Assembly: GCA_964035795.1 (NCBI GenBank) | Contig: OZ038321.1 | Coordinates: forward strand, 13,163,288-13,227,287 | From: Pterobdella sp. o SKG-2022 | Lineage: Eukaryota; Annelida; Clitellata; Hirudinida; Piscicolidae | Length of the DNA stretch: 64,000 nucleotides | Direction of reading: 5' to 3' | Part shown: positions 27,601 through 52,699 of the stretch, in pieces | Numbering within the stretch: position 1 is the stretch's first letter | How the letters are laid out: every line of letters begins with the position of its first letter | Position numbers and translations under genes: made by a program | The notes under the pieces: generated by a model | Database searches by the model: none | What the model was told of the DNA's origin: nothing | The model's input: only the letters and a program-made list of their open reading frames with translations

Positions 27601-30600
27601 TTATCAATCTTTTTATTTTATGCTCCAAATTTTTCTTTCCACTTTGTTACCTCAAGCACCTTATTCACTTGATAACTAGTCAATGCATGAAGTTTTTTTC
27701 AACTTCAAACGTCTTTAGAACAAATTTCAGCAACGATAAACAGACATTATAAAATTAACATGTTCATATATTGCTCTATTATTTATTTATGATGTTCTAT
27801 ATTAGAAACTATATTATAAAGATAAGCATGCTACAACCAACAGTTACCATCCACCACCTTCCCTAAATACCCCCTCTCCACCACTCGCAGGCAAACCCAT
27901 CATCACTAGCAGTACCATTCAGTATGGCAGTACTGGATCTAATGCAAAGTTCACATGTTCTGTTGTGGGTGTTCCAAGACCTGATAGTATTGTATGGATG
28001 AAGAACGGGAATGTAATCAAAGACGATCATAGGTTTGGTGATAAGTTTTTGTGTATACTTGTATATTAAGTAGTTAGTTATTTTTTGTGTCAAAATTTTA
28101 ATATAATTTAAACATTCTCTCTAATGACCACCAATGATTGTGTTGTCGGTATTATGGAGCCCAGGTGGCAAATAACCCTATAATGGGTAGCACTTACATA
28201 GAAATGGGATGCTTAAGGATTACCCATACAACCCCTATGTGTTCAACTTTAGTTTATAAAAACAATCTCAATATTTGAAGCAATTGAATTATCAATGATA
28301 ATGATATCAACGATAATAATGTCAAAGATCACCAAGACAGTTTATAATTTGAAACAGACTAAGAATAACAAAGAAAGACACAAGACTAGGTTCTGAAAGT
28401 TATCTCACAATTGGTGCTTTTGAAACTGCTGATGTTGGTAGCTATGCATGCTTTGCTAATAATTCAATAGGGCACTCACAGAAGAATATCAACATACAAA
28501 AGAAAGGTTATGGGTTAATAATAATTACTATCAATGATAACACTAAGAAAAACCAGTTACAACATTACCAATTAAAAAAAAAATATCACTAGCAATTTTT
28601 AAACTGTTGATGAAAAATATAAAACATTCAATCGATGCTGTTAATCTTATATCGACTTAATCACAACTTTGAAAACTTTAAATCTTGTAGTTAATCAGCT
28701 TCATAATTGCTTGAAGTTTTGAAGAATAGAATTGAAGTTAGATCTAAAACATTTGAACGATAAAAACTAAAATATATTCAAAAACAATAAACATTAATAA
28801 ACTTTCCACAGAACTAGTACCCTTTTATTTAATCATCATCATTACTATGGTCGGATTAGTATTCATCTTCGTTCTCATCATCCTCATCATTCTCATCAAA
28901 AGAATTAAAAATAGAGAAAAAATCGACGGAAAAATGATTGTTCCTTTTAAAAATAATTCAAGTAAATTTTTGTTTTTTTCTCATTTATTACTATTCTTTT
29001 ATTGTTCTTTTAGTTTATTTTTATTATTCTTTACTATTATATTATTCACAACAGCAAGCCCATCTCAAACGTCATCAGAGAGTACGCATTTCAACACAAC
29101 ATTAAGCAATAAAAAAAATGCAAATAAAAAAAATCAGAAAAAGGATAATAAAACCATCAATATCAATAAAAATTTACCTGATGTATCTTTGCAGTCTAAT
29201 GTTGGTTTTCCATTGAATCCGCCTAATTTGATTGAGTGTAATAAAAATAATAATGACTTGAACAACAAAAATAATAAGGGTAACCCTACCAATAATTATG
29301 ACTGTCAAGCTTCAGCGTTCACTCCACCACATCAAACTGAAGTAATATACTTTACTGATATTTCATATGTATATTTTATTAATGGAATATATGATCAACA
29401 ATTCTTACTAGAATAAATAAAAACCTTTAACCTTTATAACAGGGTTACCCTTGCTCATTGGAAAACTCAATGGTTCGCAGTTTCAATAGGTTAAAAGCTT
29501 ATCTACGCATCAATTTATCTTACTCTTTTTGTCAATAAATTCATGTAGTAATTTATTTTTTTAGACGAATGAAACCAGATTTTCTAAAAAACACACATGA
29601 CATGACGGATAACAACAATTTTTTTCAACAATCCCAACACTTGCCAACATTTTCTTTACAACAAAGTCCAACTTCTATCGTTTCGCAACATTATAACTCT
29701 TTGAGACAACCAAAATTTTTAATAAATTATCAACAATTTCAACATCAAGTCATGAACCAACAATTACCTCAGCCACAATTCATACAACAAGACTTACAGA
29801 ACCACACAAACATCTACCCAAACATACAAACAAACATGCCTTTGTACCATCATCATCACCCTACCAACTGTTTCTCCCCTGAAATAATACAATCTTTTGA
29901 TAATTGTGGTTATGGTAACAATAATATGCCTAATAACATTAATATCGTGAGTACTAACAATAATAATAAACTAAATGACTTGAGTAAAAATACTAGTAGT
30001 TTACAAGAACCACTTCTTAACGACTATTTCCCTAACTTCTCTGTTTGCAGGTAATTAGTACAATTCAGAACTTCTTTAACTCTAACGTTTCACTATACCA
30101 AAAATAATGCAATTAATTCAGCGAAAGCTGTCAAAAAACAATAAGGAAAATTTTTAATTACTATAAACTTTATAAATACCAATACTCTATATAAAGGAAG
30201 TCTCCCAACTTGGGATTCGAGCTCCTACATCTTATGTCATACACTTGCCCGCCTTCTCGCGTATAACGATAAGGAAATAATCATTCAAATTATCAAATAA
30301 ATGTTACATCTTCATTCTACTTTTTATAGTTGCAACGCTTATAAAAACAGAAAAAAGTTTTAAAAATATTTGATGATGTAGAAGGCCATAATTTTAATAT
30401 AAAATCTTATGGCTGTCTCTCACACCTAAAAGTATTTATTCTTTCAAAAAAATATTTTCATTGTATCAAGGCTGTCGATAACTTTGAAGTAGAAAACTTT
30501 AAACAAATGATGACGAGAAAAATTTTAAAAATATAAAAATAATTTCTTGAAATTTGATGCTTTTCCAGGAATCTTGACAATACCTCTTTCAACACCAGCC

Positions 30601-31645
30601 CTATAAGTATAGAAGAGTTCACAAGGTATTTTTTTTAATATTATTGAAGTTATTTTCTAGAATTTATCATCAATTCAATTTCATATTTAGCTAATACAAT
30701 ATTTTTCAATTAGATTTTTTATTCAGTTAATAAAATTTTGTTTGAATATTTTCGAAAAGAATTTTGAATTTGTTGAATAAAGTTAAATGAAATTGAATAA
30801 CGTTAAAAAAGTTCAAATATTCCTATTTGGAAGTTACAGTCTTGTATTACTGTTATTGAAGTTAAAAATGCTAACAGTTTAACAAATGTTGAGAAAAAAA
30901 TACAAGTAAAAATAAATAAGAAAAAGTGAAAAAATAAAACATCTCAAAATATTAATTTCAAGAATAAAAAATAAAAAAGATAAAAATTAAAAATTTTAGT
31001 TTGCTATTTTAATTTTATCATGGAATAAAACAAATAATCTTTTTTAGTAATATAAATATATATTTTGTGGATTTATCCAAAATCAATGTTAATTTTAAGG
31101 GTGTCAACTAGGAAGCTAAAAACTATTTGAATCATATTTGGAAACATCTCAGATTCTTTTAAAATAATTTTTGATCAATATCAACATGGTATATAAGTTG
31201 TTTTGCATGAGCTAATACACAAGTTTGATCGAAATATTTAATAAAAATAAAATTTAAGTTAATGTTCAAATAATATCAAAAATTTTAACAATTCAAAAAG
31301 CTTATATACTCAATGAGTAGAGAATTGAGCTAGGCGTCCATAAGTATTTGGTTCGATCCCATGCCAGACCGAAGACAAGCACTTGTTTTACAGTTTTTAT
31401 ACTATAACGCTAGTTTCTAGCAAATGTTTTGATCTTCATGAGATGAAACTTTACATAAATTATATTTTTTTCACTATAACTACATCATCAGAAGATATAA
31501 CGCATATAAAAATATTTGTTGCAGCATTCAGAAGAGGCAGAAGAATAATTCATTGCCAAAGACCCAACAAGAAACACAATCACCTCATTATGTTGCCAAG
31601 TCCTCTCCTTTCTTTACTGACCCTAAAATGTCGACTAATGTATGA
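13293..31645 (+). CDS. Kirrel/Neph/Roughest (IRM family) Ig cell-adhesion receptor, 5' incomplete
   Basis: Single-pass membrane adhesion protein of the family that includes vertebrate Kirrel/Neph, fly Roughest/Kirre and worm SYG-1. In that family, homophilic or nephrin-type contacts drive cell recognition, synapse placement, myoblast fusion and filtration barriers. Exons supported by splice sites and phase: 13293-13523, 13630-13821, 19521-19574, 19991-20048, 25179-25422, 25766-25835, 26129-26455, 27891-28032, 28358-28506, 28812-28961, 29055-about 29235 or later, 29565-30050, 30569-30625, 31525-31645. The visible protein has four Ig domains, a transmembrane helix and a long tail ending MSTNV. 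The family assignment rests on the VPPKDLIL entry to the second Ig domain, the Y-x-P joint between Ig 2 and 3, and the C-terminal PDZ ligand. Family members have five Ig domains; the first, with the signal peptide, was not located. The exon starting at 13293 needs one leading base from it (phase 1). The junction between 29.05 and 29.57 kb is unresolved. Other Ig receptors are less likely because no fibronectin domain intervenes. Confidence 0.82.
13840..14045. repeat. imperfect GATG/GGT triplet-rich repeat (intron)
   Basis: Degenerate trinucleotide-rich sequence (tgatggtgg, gatgatgatg) directly after the Ig 2 exon donor. Confidence 0.7.
14046..19520. other. intron between Ig 2 and Ig 3
   Basis: 5.7 kb intron with the (AT)n tract and an ATTC/ATCC-type degenerate repeat at about 18960-19215. 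No further exon or recognisable transposon was seen. Confidence 0.6.
18498..18632. repeat. (AT)n microsatellite
   Basis: About 65 AT units with a few 'agat' interruptions. It is self-complementary, so it could extrude as a hairpin and is prone to assembly error. Confidence 0.95.
19521..25835 (+). CDS. IRM receptor exons: Ig domain 3 with Asn-rich insertion
   Basis: Four exons: 19521-19574 (KPIIHLHQEPKTGVLHEG), 19991-20048 (RLIIKCQVDSKPSSHNIT), 25179-25422 (begins WLLNDNDLTKPYT) and 25766-25835 (GKVKCRASNSIGSS, ending IILSIL). Joining restores Cys, core Trp and the second Cys. The junction phases are 1, 2 and 0, and all agree. Between the Trp strand and the late strands, the third exon carries an insertion of about 50 residues dominated by Asn, which family members lack. 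A 5.1 kb intron separates its second and third exons and holds the CAT/CCT minisatellite. Confidence 0.82.
22262..22490. repeat. 12-bp minisatellite of CAT/CCT/CTT triplets (intron)
   Basis: Mostly catcatcctcat-type 12-mers, with CTT replacing CCT in some units. It lies in the intron splitting Ig 3. The long Met/Arg-rich frame on the minus strand is a product of this repeat and not a gene. Confidence 0.92.
26129..26455 (+). CDS. IRM receptor exon: Ig domain 4
   Basis: One exon encodes a whole Ig domain and is phase 1 at both ends. It begins GPSFRQTATTD after a split Tyr codon. It has AILDCGDV, AKIEWFKSK and DSDFGYFFCRAF (Cys, Trp, D-x-G-x-F-x-C). It ends EFLVGKK before donor gtaagc. The D-x-G-Y-F-x-C signature is the canonical Ig F strand. 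Confidence 0.88.
27891..28506 (+). CDS. IRM receptor exons: Ig domain 5
   Basis: Exon 27891-28032 gives KPIITSSTI, AKFTCSVVGVPRP and SIVWMKNGNVI. Exon 28358-28506 gives LRITKKDTRLG, SYLTIGAFE, DVGSYACFANNSIG and NINIQKK. They join in phase 2 through a split Arg codon, giving an I-set Ig domain with all core residues. Bases 28350-28352 form a stop in this frame, so the second exon must begin at or after 28358. Confidence 0.87.
28812..28961 (+). CDS. IRM receptor exon: transmembrane segment
   Basis: After a split Glu codon the exon reads LVPFYLIIITMVGLVFIFVL and continues as more Ile/Leu. A basic stop-transfer cluster (KRIKNREK) then marks the cytoplasmic side. The donor gtaaat is at 28962. 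The frame stays open through the next 93 bases, which would add a second hydrophobic stretch (FFSHLLLFFYCSFSL). Because that stretch is T-rich and ends in an acceptor (acaacag), I read it as intron; a retained-intron form is possible. Confidence 0.85.
29055..31645 (+). CDS. IRM receptor exons: cytoplasmic tail with PDZ ligand
   Basis: The tail begins SPSQTSSEST at 29055 and becomes Asn/Lys-rich. The largest tail exon, 29565-30050, is rich in Gln, Asn, His and Pro, and its donor follows tgcag at 30050. The next exon, 30569-30625, reads LDNTSFNTSPISIEEFT. The last exon, 31525-31645, reads IQKRQKNNSLPKTQQETQ and then ends MSTNV with stop TGA at 31643-31645. T-N-V fits class I PDZ ligands, as in Neph proteins that bind ZO-1-type scaffolds. 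How the 29055 exon joins 29565 is uncertain: a donor at 29236 (gtgtaa) fits phase, but another exists at about 29279. Confidence 0.75.
31318..31400 (+). mobile_element. tRNA-derived SINE, copy C (degenerate)
   Basis: Contains GAGTAGAGAATTGAGCTAGG, then GGTTCGATCCCATG, then AGCACTTGTTTTACAG. These align with the anticodon arm, B box and body start of the other copies. It lies in the last intron of the adhesion gene. Confidence 0.55.
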
Positions 31646-31655
31646 GTTTTCTATC

Positions 31656-31959
<304 letters not shown>

Positions 31960-31966
31960 AATCACT

Positions 31967-34120
31967 ATATCTATATAACTATCGTATTATCTAAGGTAAT
32001 TTATATCTAGCTTTCTTATCTGTTTACTTATATATCTTTTTTTTATCATCCATCTGGCCATAATCATTTATAGCCTGGACCAATTACTGTAATTCAATAC
32101 ATATTCGTAATGGACTTGATTATTCTTTCACTACTACTACTACCATGATACTACGAACCTCATTACTCATAATAAAGCATAAATCCCTGTTTTTACTACG
32201 AAAACTACTAAAATTTAAACTTAATAGAAATATTTACAGTATTAATATACTAGTAAAAATATTTTATGAAACTAATTACTCATCTGGTCATTACTATTAC
32301 TACCACCATTTTTCTTTCAACTTCATTTTGGTAATCATAACAGGGCTTTTACAAAATTTTTAATTTATTGATGAAAAATATATTGATTATGCTGGTTTTC
32401 ACATTTTGTTCTTTGGTGCCCTTGAACTGAGAATTTATCTATTTCCTAATAAAACTCATACTCATGCCAAAAATGTAATAAAATCAATAACCTCAGTTAT
32501 TTTTCATGATTGAGAAACAGTTATTCTCACAATAACTTTTATTATTAAGGTTTTATCACTTGAGTAAACGTAACTAAAAAACTTGAACTTGAGTGAACTT
32601 TTTGCAATCTGCTAAAATGTTGAACACTTTGTATCAGTTTAAACTTTTTATTAGTTTCAACATCAATTATTAGTATTAAATTTTTAAATACAAATAATAA
32701 TTAATGTTATTGTATATAAACTCTTGTTTTTATTGTTCCAGTTGAAATGTAAAAACTTTGGTCTAAAAATAAACTGATGAATATACATTTTTCGTCTTTT
32801 AATTTTACTTATTGAAATTATTTTTACTTTTAGTTTTTATACTGTAATTCTTATGACTAAATTCCATTTTTCATAACCTCAGGGCTACAGTAATGACTAA
32901 ACTTTTGAAATTATTATATTTTTCTTGTTTCTTTGTAATAAAATATTAATTTGAATTCAAAATATATTTTTTATGATGTAAAATAATGGTGTTAATTTCG
33001 ATGTAATAATAACAATAATAATCTGGTATATTTCGGTACTTTGTTGTAAAATCAGTTGCTATTCAAAGTAATAATTCACCTTTCGTGTAATCATAATATC
33101 TTTAGCTCTCTCTTTTCACTGAAAATAATAAGAAAGAAAAAAAATTGCTTTAAAAACAGTTTGAAGAAATTATTTTTAAAGTGATATTTTTTAGTTTTTT
33201 GCTTTATAATTCCATCTTTTGTTCGATACCATAAGAATACTCGATTGAAATTTTTATTATTCATACCCTCCTTGTTTCAGGCTATTTGAATTAATTTTCA
33301 TTTTTTTAGTTTCAAAATTTATTTTTTATTATCAATTTCTTAATGTTGTTTAATTAATATTTCATTGTTATACTTTCATAATAATTCACACCTCGTGTAA
33401 TAAACAAGTCAGCTGCTTATAATATACTAATAATAATAGTAATAATACAAATGATAACCTAAATAACTTTGATTTCAATGATAGCAAAAACAAGAAAAAA
33501 TACTACTAGTTAAATTAAAGAAAATAATTGATGGCATGAGCAAATATAACTTTTAACCCATACAAAACGTCTAAAAAATATTGAAAATAATTTCAAAAAT
33601 GTATTAAAAAATGGAAAGCTTGTGGATAAGACAGTGTTTGTGAATGTACAACAAACCATATTTTACCAATTTTTCGATTTTATACCCATATTTCATCCAA
33701 TGTTCATTAAAATTTTTTTTAAAATTCATAAATGGTATATATGACTCCCAAGAAATATGGCATTCTAGTTTTTGAAAATTAATCAAATTTTTGAAATAAT
33801 TTTTTTAAATTCTTTTAGAGTCAATTAAACAAAAAAAATTTTTATTCCAACATAAATTCATTAATTGAAAGAAATTTTTAGCTTTTGAGTTATTTTTTTG
33901 TTTAAATTTATTTTTATTTTTAACCTTCAAAATCCTAAACTAACTTTTCATCGCGTATAGTGCCTTCGAAATTTATTCGTTTGTGTAACATAATTTTGAC
34001 TCACGTTTGAAAAAAAAATAAAAAAAACTTCAAAAAATTTTTTTCTAAAATACAGAAACATTAAAATTCGAGTTTAGCGCTTAAAAATGTCACCATGCAG
34101 ACGATTTTTTATCGAAACGT
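31967..34120. other. intergenic region between adhesion and oxidoreductase genes
   Basis: AT-rich, with many AATAAA-like hexamers suited to polyadenylation of the upstream gene (the actual site is not determinable). No coding exon was seen. Confidence 0.5.
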
Positions 34121-34122
34121 CA

Positions 34123-48004
<13,882 letters not shown>

Positions 48005-48494
48005 AGGTGGAGTCATTTTTGGATTGAAACTTGCTCTGTTTGGCTGAAGATTGATTTTCCTTTTTTTCATGCGTTTATAAAATCTTTTCAAATCGAACTC
48101 AGTTTTTTTTAATAAAATTCTTTCCTAGTTAAAATGGTTTTACTTTTTGAGAGACATAAAAAAAGCAAATAGCATATTTATAGTTCTTAAAAAATTTATT
48201 AAAAAATTTTAGCTAATAAAATAAGTCCCATAATACTTGAGAATAAAAAAATTGAATTTATTTTTATTTAAAACCAACAAAATGTAAAAAATTGATGAAA
48301 TGAGCTTAGTTGGTTCGTTAGTAATACAAATGGAAACTCGCCACCTGGAAATGTGAATATAACTGTAAAAAAATATAACGAAGAATATGTGCCAAATAGC
48401 TTATAAAACAGTAACTATAGAACGACGCAATTGTCAAACAATAAAAAAAACTCAAAAAATATACAGATGGAAATAATCAGTTTTCATAGCCCTA

Positions 48495-49615
48495 TACCGT
48501 CTCGGTGTCATTAGATATTTCAGCAGCTTTCGACGCTATCGATCATCCTAACATTCTGCACATTCTTAAAAACTACTTTCACATTGGCATTGCTTTATCC
48601 TGGTTTAAGGCCTATCTCTCCAAACGCAAACGATTTCTTAAAATACGCAGCTTTGCTATTCCTGTTTCTCTTCGTTTCGGTGTTCCACATGGCTCCGTTT
48701 GGACCCATAATTTTTTCTCTATGCACGTCTCCTATTAGCGAGATCTTACGAAAGCACGCCGTTTTATATCATCACTTTGCTAATGATATCACTTTCTTCA
48801 CCAGTGTCTTTTATCTTGATCTTCAACCCAGTTAATTTTCACCAAAAGTGAGGTAATGTTTGTATTCTCCATGCTAAATGCAATCTCCCTACTGAAGTCA
48901 CTCTAGACTGCAATAATCTTCCAATATCGTCAAAATTAAAAATACTAGGTGTAACTTTTGATCCTAGCCTTAACTTCACACACTTTGCCTTTCAGCTTAT
49001 AAAAGCATCCAACTTTCAACTCTATTCGATCAAACAAATACGCAAATTCCAACCCTTTAACACTGCTGTTGCCTTGAAAATCTCTGTAGTTCTTTCCAAG
49101 ATCGTCTATTGTAACTCTCTCCTTTGCGGACTTCCGAACTGTCTCATTTCTAGGTTGCAATCTCTCCAAAATCTCACTGCCAAAACTGTTCTTCAAGCCG
49201 ATTACTATTCTTAATCTCGTGCTTGCCTCGATCGTCTTCATTGGTTACCGGTCGCACTACGAGCCCAGTTCAAGTTACTGTGGCTCACCGCTAATATTCT
49301 ATATTTCAATCAGCTGGCTTACTTATATGAGCAGACTCATGAGCCTCAAGTCTTCGAACTCTGGCTTATGGCTACATCAGCCTCTCTCCTAACTCTTTTT
49401 CAAATCGCTCTTTTTCGCAAATTGCCCCTCCATTTATTGAATTTTTTCCACTTAATCTGCGTCTCTCACCTTCCTTTAAACATTTTTGCAAGCGTTTAAA
49501 AACGCATTTTTATAGCCGCATTTCTCTGCCGTAGTTTTTTGGGCTACACAAGCGCCTCTGCACCTAACCTAGTTTGCAAACTACGCGCCTTACAAATGAA
49601 TAATAGTAATAATAA
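48495..49615 (+). pseudogene. L2/CR1-like LINE remnant (reverse transcriptase to 3' end)
   Basis: Frame pieces read SVSLDISAAFDAIDHPNILH, SWFKAYLSKRK and FGVPHGSVW (normally GVPQGS). After a frame change the active-site region reads HHFANDITFF in place of a YADD motif. Further pieces read ILGVTFDPSLNF, ALKISVVLSKIVYCNSLLCG, LHWLPVALRAQFKLLWL and FKHFCKRLKTHFY. The order is that of jockey/CR1/L2-type reverse transcriptases, and the 3' end finishes in an ATAATAATAA tail. No endonuclease half is present: a 5'-truncated dead copy with a substituted catalytic site, starting about 500 bases after the oxidoreductase stop. Confidence 0.85.
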
Positions 49616-49784
49616 TGGCTCTTTGGTTCTTTGTCGTGACAAACGGGAGTTTAATTTGTCATTAAATATTTGTCTAAATCGCAGTAAAATATTCAATTTT
49701 TCTTTATTCTTTATATAAAATATTAACACTATATAAAATTGAAACTAAGAAAACTTAAAGTCTATATACGAAGATTGATTTGAC

Positions 49785-52690
49785 GATAATGCGTATTGCT
49801 GCATTCAACATACGAGGCATCAATGAAGAAAGGGCAAAAAATAATCTGGAATACGATTGCCAAAAATATCATTTAGAAATTTTAGCATTACAGAAAACAA
49901 AATCATCTCCGACGGAATGGACAAGCAAAAACGGCGTCTATTTTCATATCTTAGAACACAAACAAAAGCATTATGGACAAAGATTTGCTTTTGGACTAAA
50001 CTACAAAAACTCGATTGAAAAGATCAGATAGGTTACTGATAGAATCTGCGTTGCTGAAATGAATAATTTTGAAAAATCCAAAACTAAGCTCATTATCATC
50101 AATGTATACCTCCCAACATCCCAATTAACCAAACAAGATGGAGGATCAAGCAGGGATGTTACACATGACCTCCTAGAAGAAATACTCGATGAATAAAAAC
50201 ATGAACTGATCATTATTGCAGGAGATCTCAACTGTAAGCTTGGCAGTAAATGCAAAGAAGACTGTGCAGGCAGATACTTTCGAGGCTCAAGAAATGACAA
50301 TGGGCAAGCAATGATCAATTTTGCATGCAGTCGAAACCATTTCATTTTCAACACCTCATTCAAACACAGTGCCAGACACATCACCACATGGTCTCTATCC
50401 AAAACCACATCCAACAATGAAGGAAGCACCAAACAAATACAGATTTACAATCAAATTCATTACATTCTAATACCAGATTGGCTTAAAGCTTCACTCAAAG
50501 ACGGCAGATCCTATGCTGGGACACTGTCTGATAGTAACCACAGACTTCTTATAACAGAAATTTCCACCAAACAATTATATATGTGCTACAACAACAAAAA
50601 ATGAAAGTAAAAAACCATTAAAAAAACACTTACAATTTTGAAGCTTTATGCAACACAAACAGCAAAGCAAACCTGGATTACAAAAAGCTTATTACAGAAA
50701 GCTGCAAAATTTATACAAAAAAACCCACCAAGAGATCAGCAGTAAAATGAAAACACTCATAGATATACTACACTCAGCTTCAGAAAAAGTACTAACTCAT
50801 GGAAGAACTGAAGCAAGAAATGACAACTGGCATTTAAAACAACTCTATCCAACAAAAACAACTGAGATTAATTATAATGAATGAAAAAACCCCTTTAAAG
50901 GTTAAACTACTAAAACACAAACGTAATCTCATTCAAAAACAATTGAAAATTTCATCTCAATCAACAAGAAATAATAATATTGATCAAATAGTTAACATCA
51001 TAAATGACACCCCAATAACAAAAAAAATGTTTGAAGCCACAAAAAAACTAAATATAAAACAAAATATGAAACCAATAATCAAAGACAATAATGAAAAAAT
51101 AATAAAATGCCCAAAATCAAAACAAAAATTGTTTCTGAATATTTCCACTCAAAGTACAAACACCCAATCACCAACAAGACCTTCACACCACCAACCAACA
51201 ACAACCAAACATACATCACTGAAGACGAAGTCAAAACAGAAATTTCCTGTCTGAAAAATGGAAAAGCATGTGGCTTTGACAACATGAAAGCAGTACGAAT
51301 AAAATCTGGAACCGCCATATATAAATCAGCTTTAACTGAACTGCTCAATGAAATTGTAAATGAGCAAAAATCCACAGAAAACATTACTGATGGGAACCTA
51401 ATCCTTCTGCAAAAACCCAATAAACCAAAAGGAAATATCAAAAATCTCAAACCTATAATATTTTTTTCCACGATTAGAAAAACACTGTCAACAATAGCTC
51501 TCAGAAGAATTAGAAACGATGTTGATGCATATCTTTCGGCTTCTCAATTCGAATATCACCGAGGTAGAAGTACAAGTGATATAGTATGGACCCACAAATG
51601 GCTAAGCGCATTAATACAAAAAAAGAGAGTTTTAAAATATTAGGAGTATACCTGAGTAGTGCTTTCAACACTGTAGATTTGGGAAAGTTATTGGAGATAC
51701 TGAAGAACATAATAAAACCCAACGATCTCAGAATAATATACACACCATTAAATGGTACTGGAATAAATGTTCGTTTTGGAAGTATAACAACCAGAGTCAA
51801 TACAGAAATAGGATCTCCTCAAGGAGATGGACTCAGTCTCATTCTTTTTGTGGTATACTTGGAAGCGGCTCTCAGAGAAGCTCGATCTCAGCTCAGAAAC
51901 GAAATCATACTTGAAATGATCTATGCATTGACCTCATAGTTGAAAACGACAAGGCTGTTTAATCATGTATCAGTATAATAAATAAAACTTTTCAGAAATG
52001 GAACCTTAGATGCAACCTTTCTAAAACAGAAATCACCAATCTCGAAAGAAGCAAAGATGAATCTTGGAGACTCACGAAAAAACTTGGCTCTTTGTTAGGA
52101 GATGACGAAGACAGTAAAAGAAGACAGACATTCTTCTATCGCGTTTGAAAAGCTATCAAACTTAGGGAAAAGAGCTAAAGAAGTGTCAGAAAGAAGAAAA
52201 ATCAATCTCTACAAAGCCTTAGTCTTTCTTATACCCACATATAATTATGGAATATGAGCTCTCAAAACAAAATCTCGGCAACTCATTGATGCCCACTACA
52301 GGAAACAACTGAGAAAACTAATGGGCATTACTTACCCTAAAGTTATGAGTAACAAGACTATTTATGAAAAATTCAAAAGTACTCCTATAAGCCAACATGC
52401 CGCTAAACTACGGTGGAGTCTGTTAGGTCACATTCTAAAATCGGATGAAAACTTGCCAGCCAGGAAAGCAATGGAGATATACTTCAAAAATATTAAAACA
52501 AAATACCCTGGTTTTAGAGAAAGACCTAGTAGAAACACTACCAACTGTCTTATCAGAAGACCTAAAAAGAGCCGAAACAATTGCTTCACGTGAAAACCTC
52601 AAAATACCATGAAAGCTATCTACTATACACGATTTAACGGAACTTCGCAAGATAGCAGAAGACAGAAAACAATGGAAACTTCTCGTTGAA
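49785..52690 (+). pseudogene. second LINE: endonuclease plus reverse transcriptase, inactive
   Basis: Nearly full-length non-LTR element. The endonuclease pieces are RIAAFNIRGINEERA, LEILALQKTK (Gln where Glu is usual), ELIIIAGDLNCKLGS and TLSDSNHRLL. The RT pieces are NGKACGFDNM, LLQKPNKPKGN, SASQFEYHRGRSTSD, GVYLSSAFNTVD and IGSPQGDGLSLILF. The frame then breaks at MIYALTS, where the YADD site should be. C-terminal pieces are HYRKQLRKLMGI and AAKLRWSLLGHILKSDEN. At least four stops or frame changes interrupt it. It lies directly after the L2/CR1-like remnant and is a different lineage, judging by its GSPQGD and RWxLLGHIL segments. Confidence 0.85.
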
Positions 52691-52699
52691 ACAATTAAC

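Noticed and set aside
28962..29054. Second transmembrane segment of the adhesion receptor
   Set aside because: The frame is open, but the segment is bounded by a donor and acceptor in matching phase and is T-rich like an intron; the family has one helix.
30195..30265. tRNA-like segment on the minus strand (GAGCTCGAATCCC)
   Set aside because: Only a B-box-like match. I could not fold a cloverleaf and the SINE body is absent.
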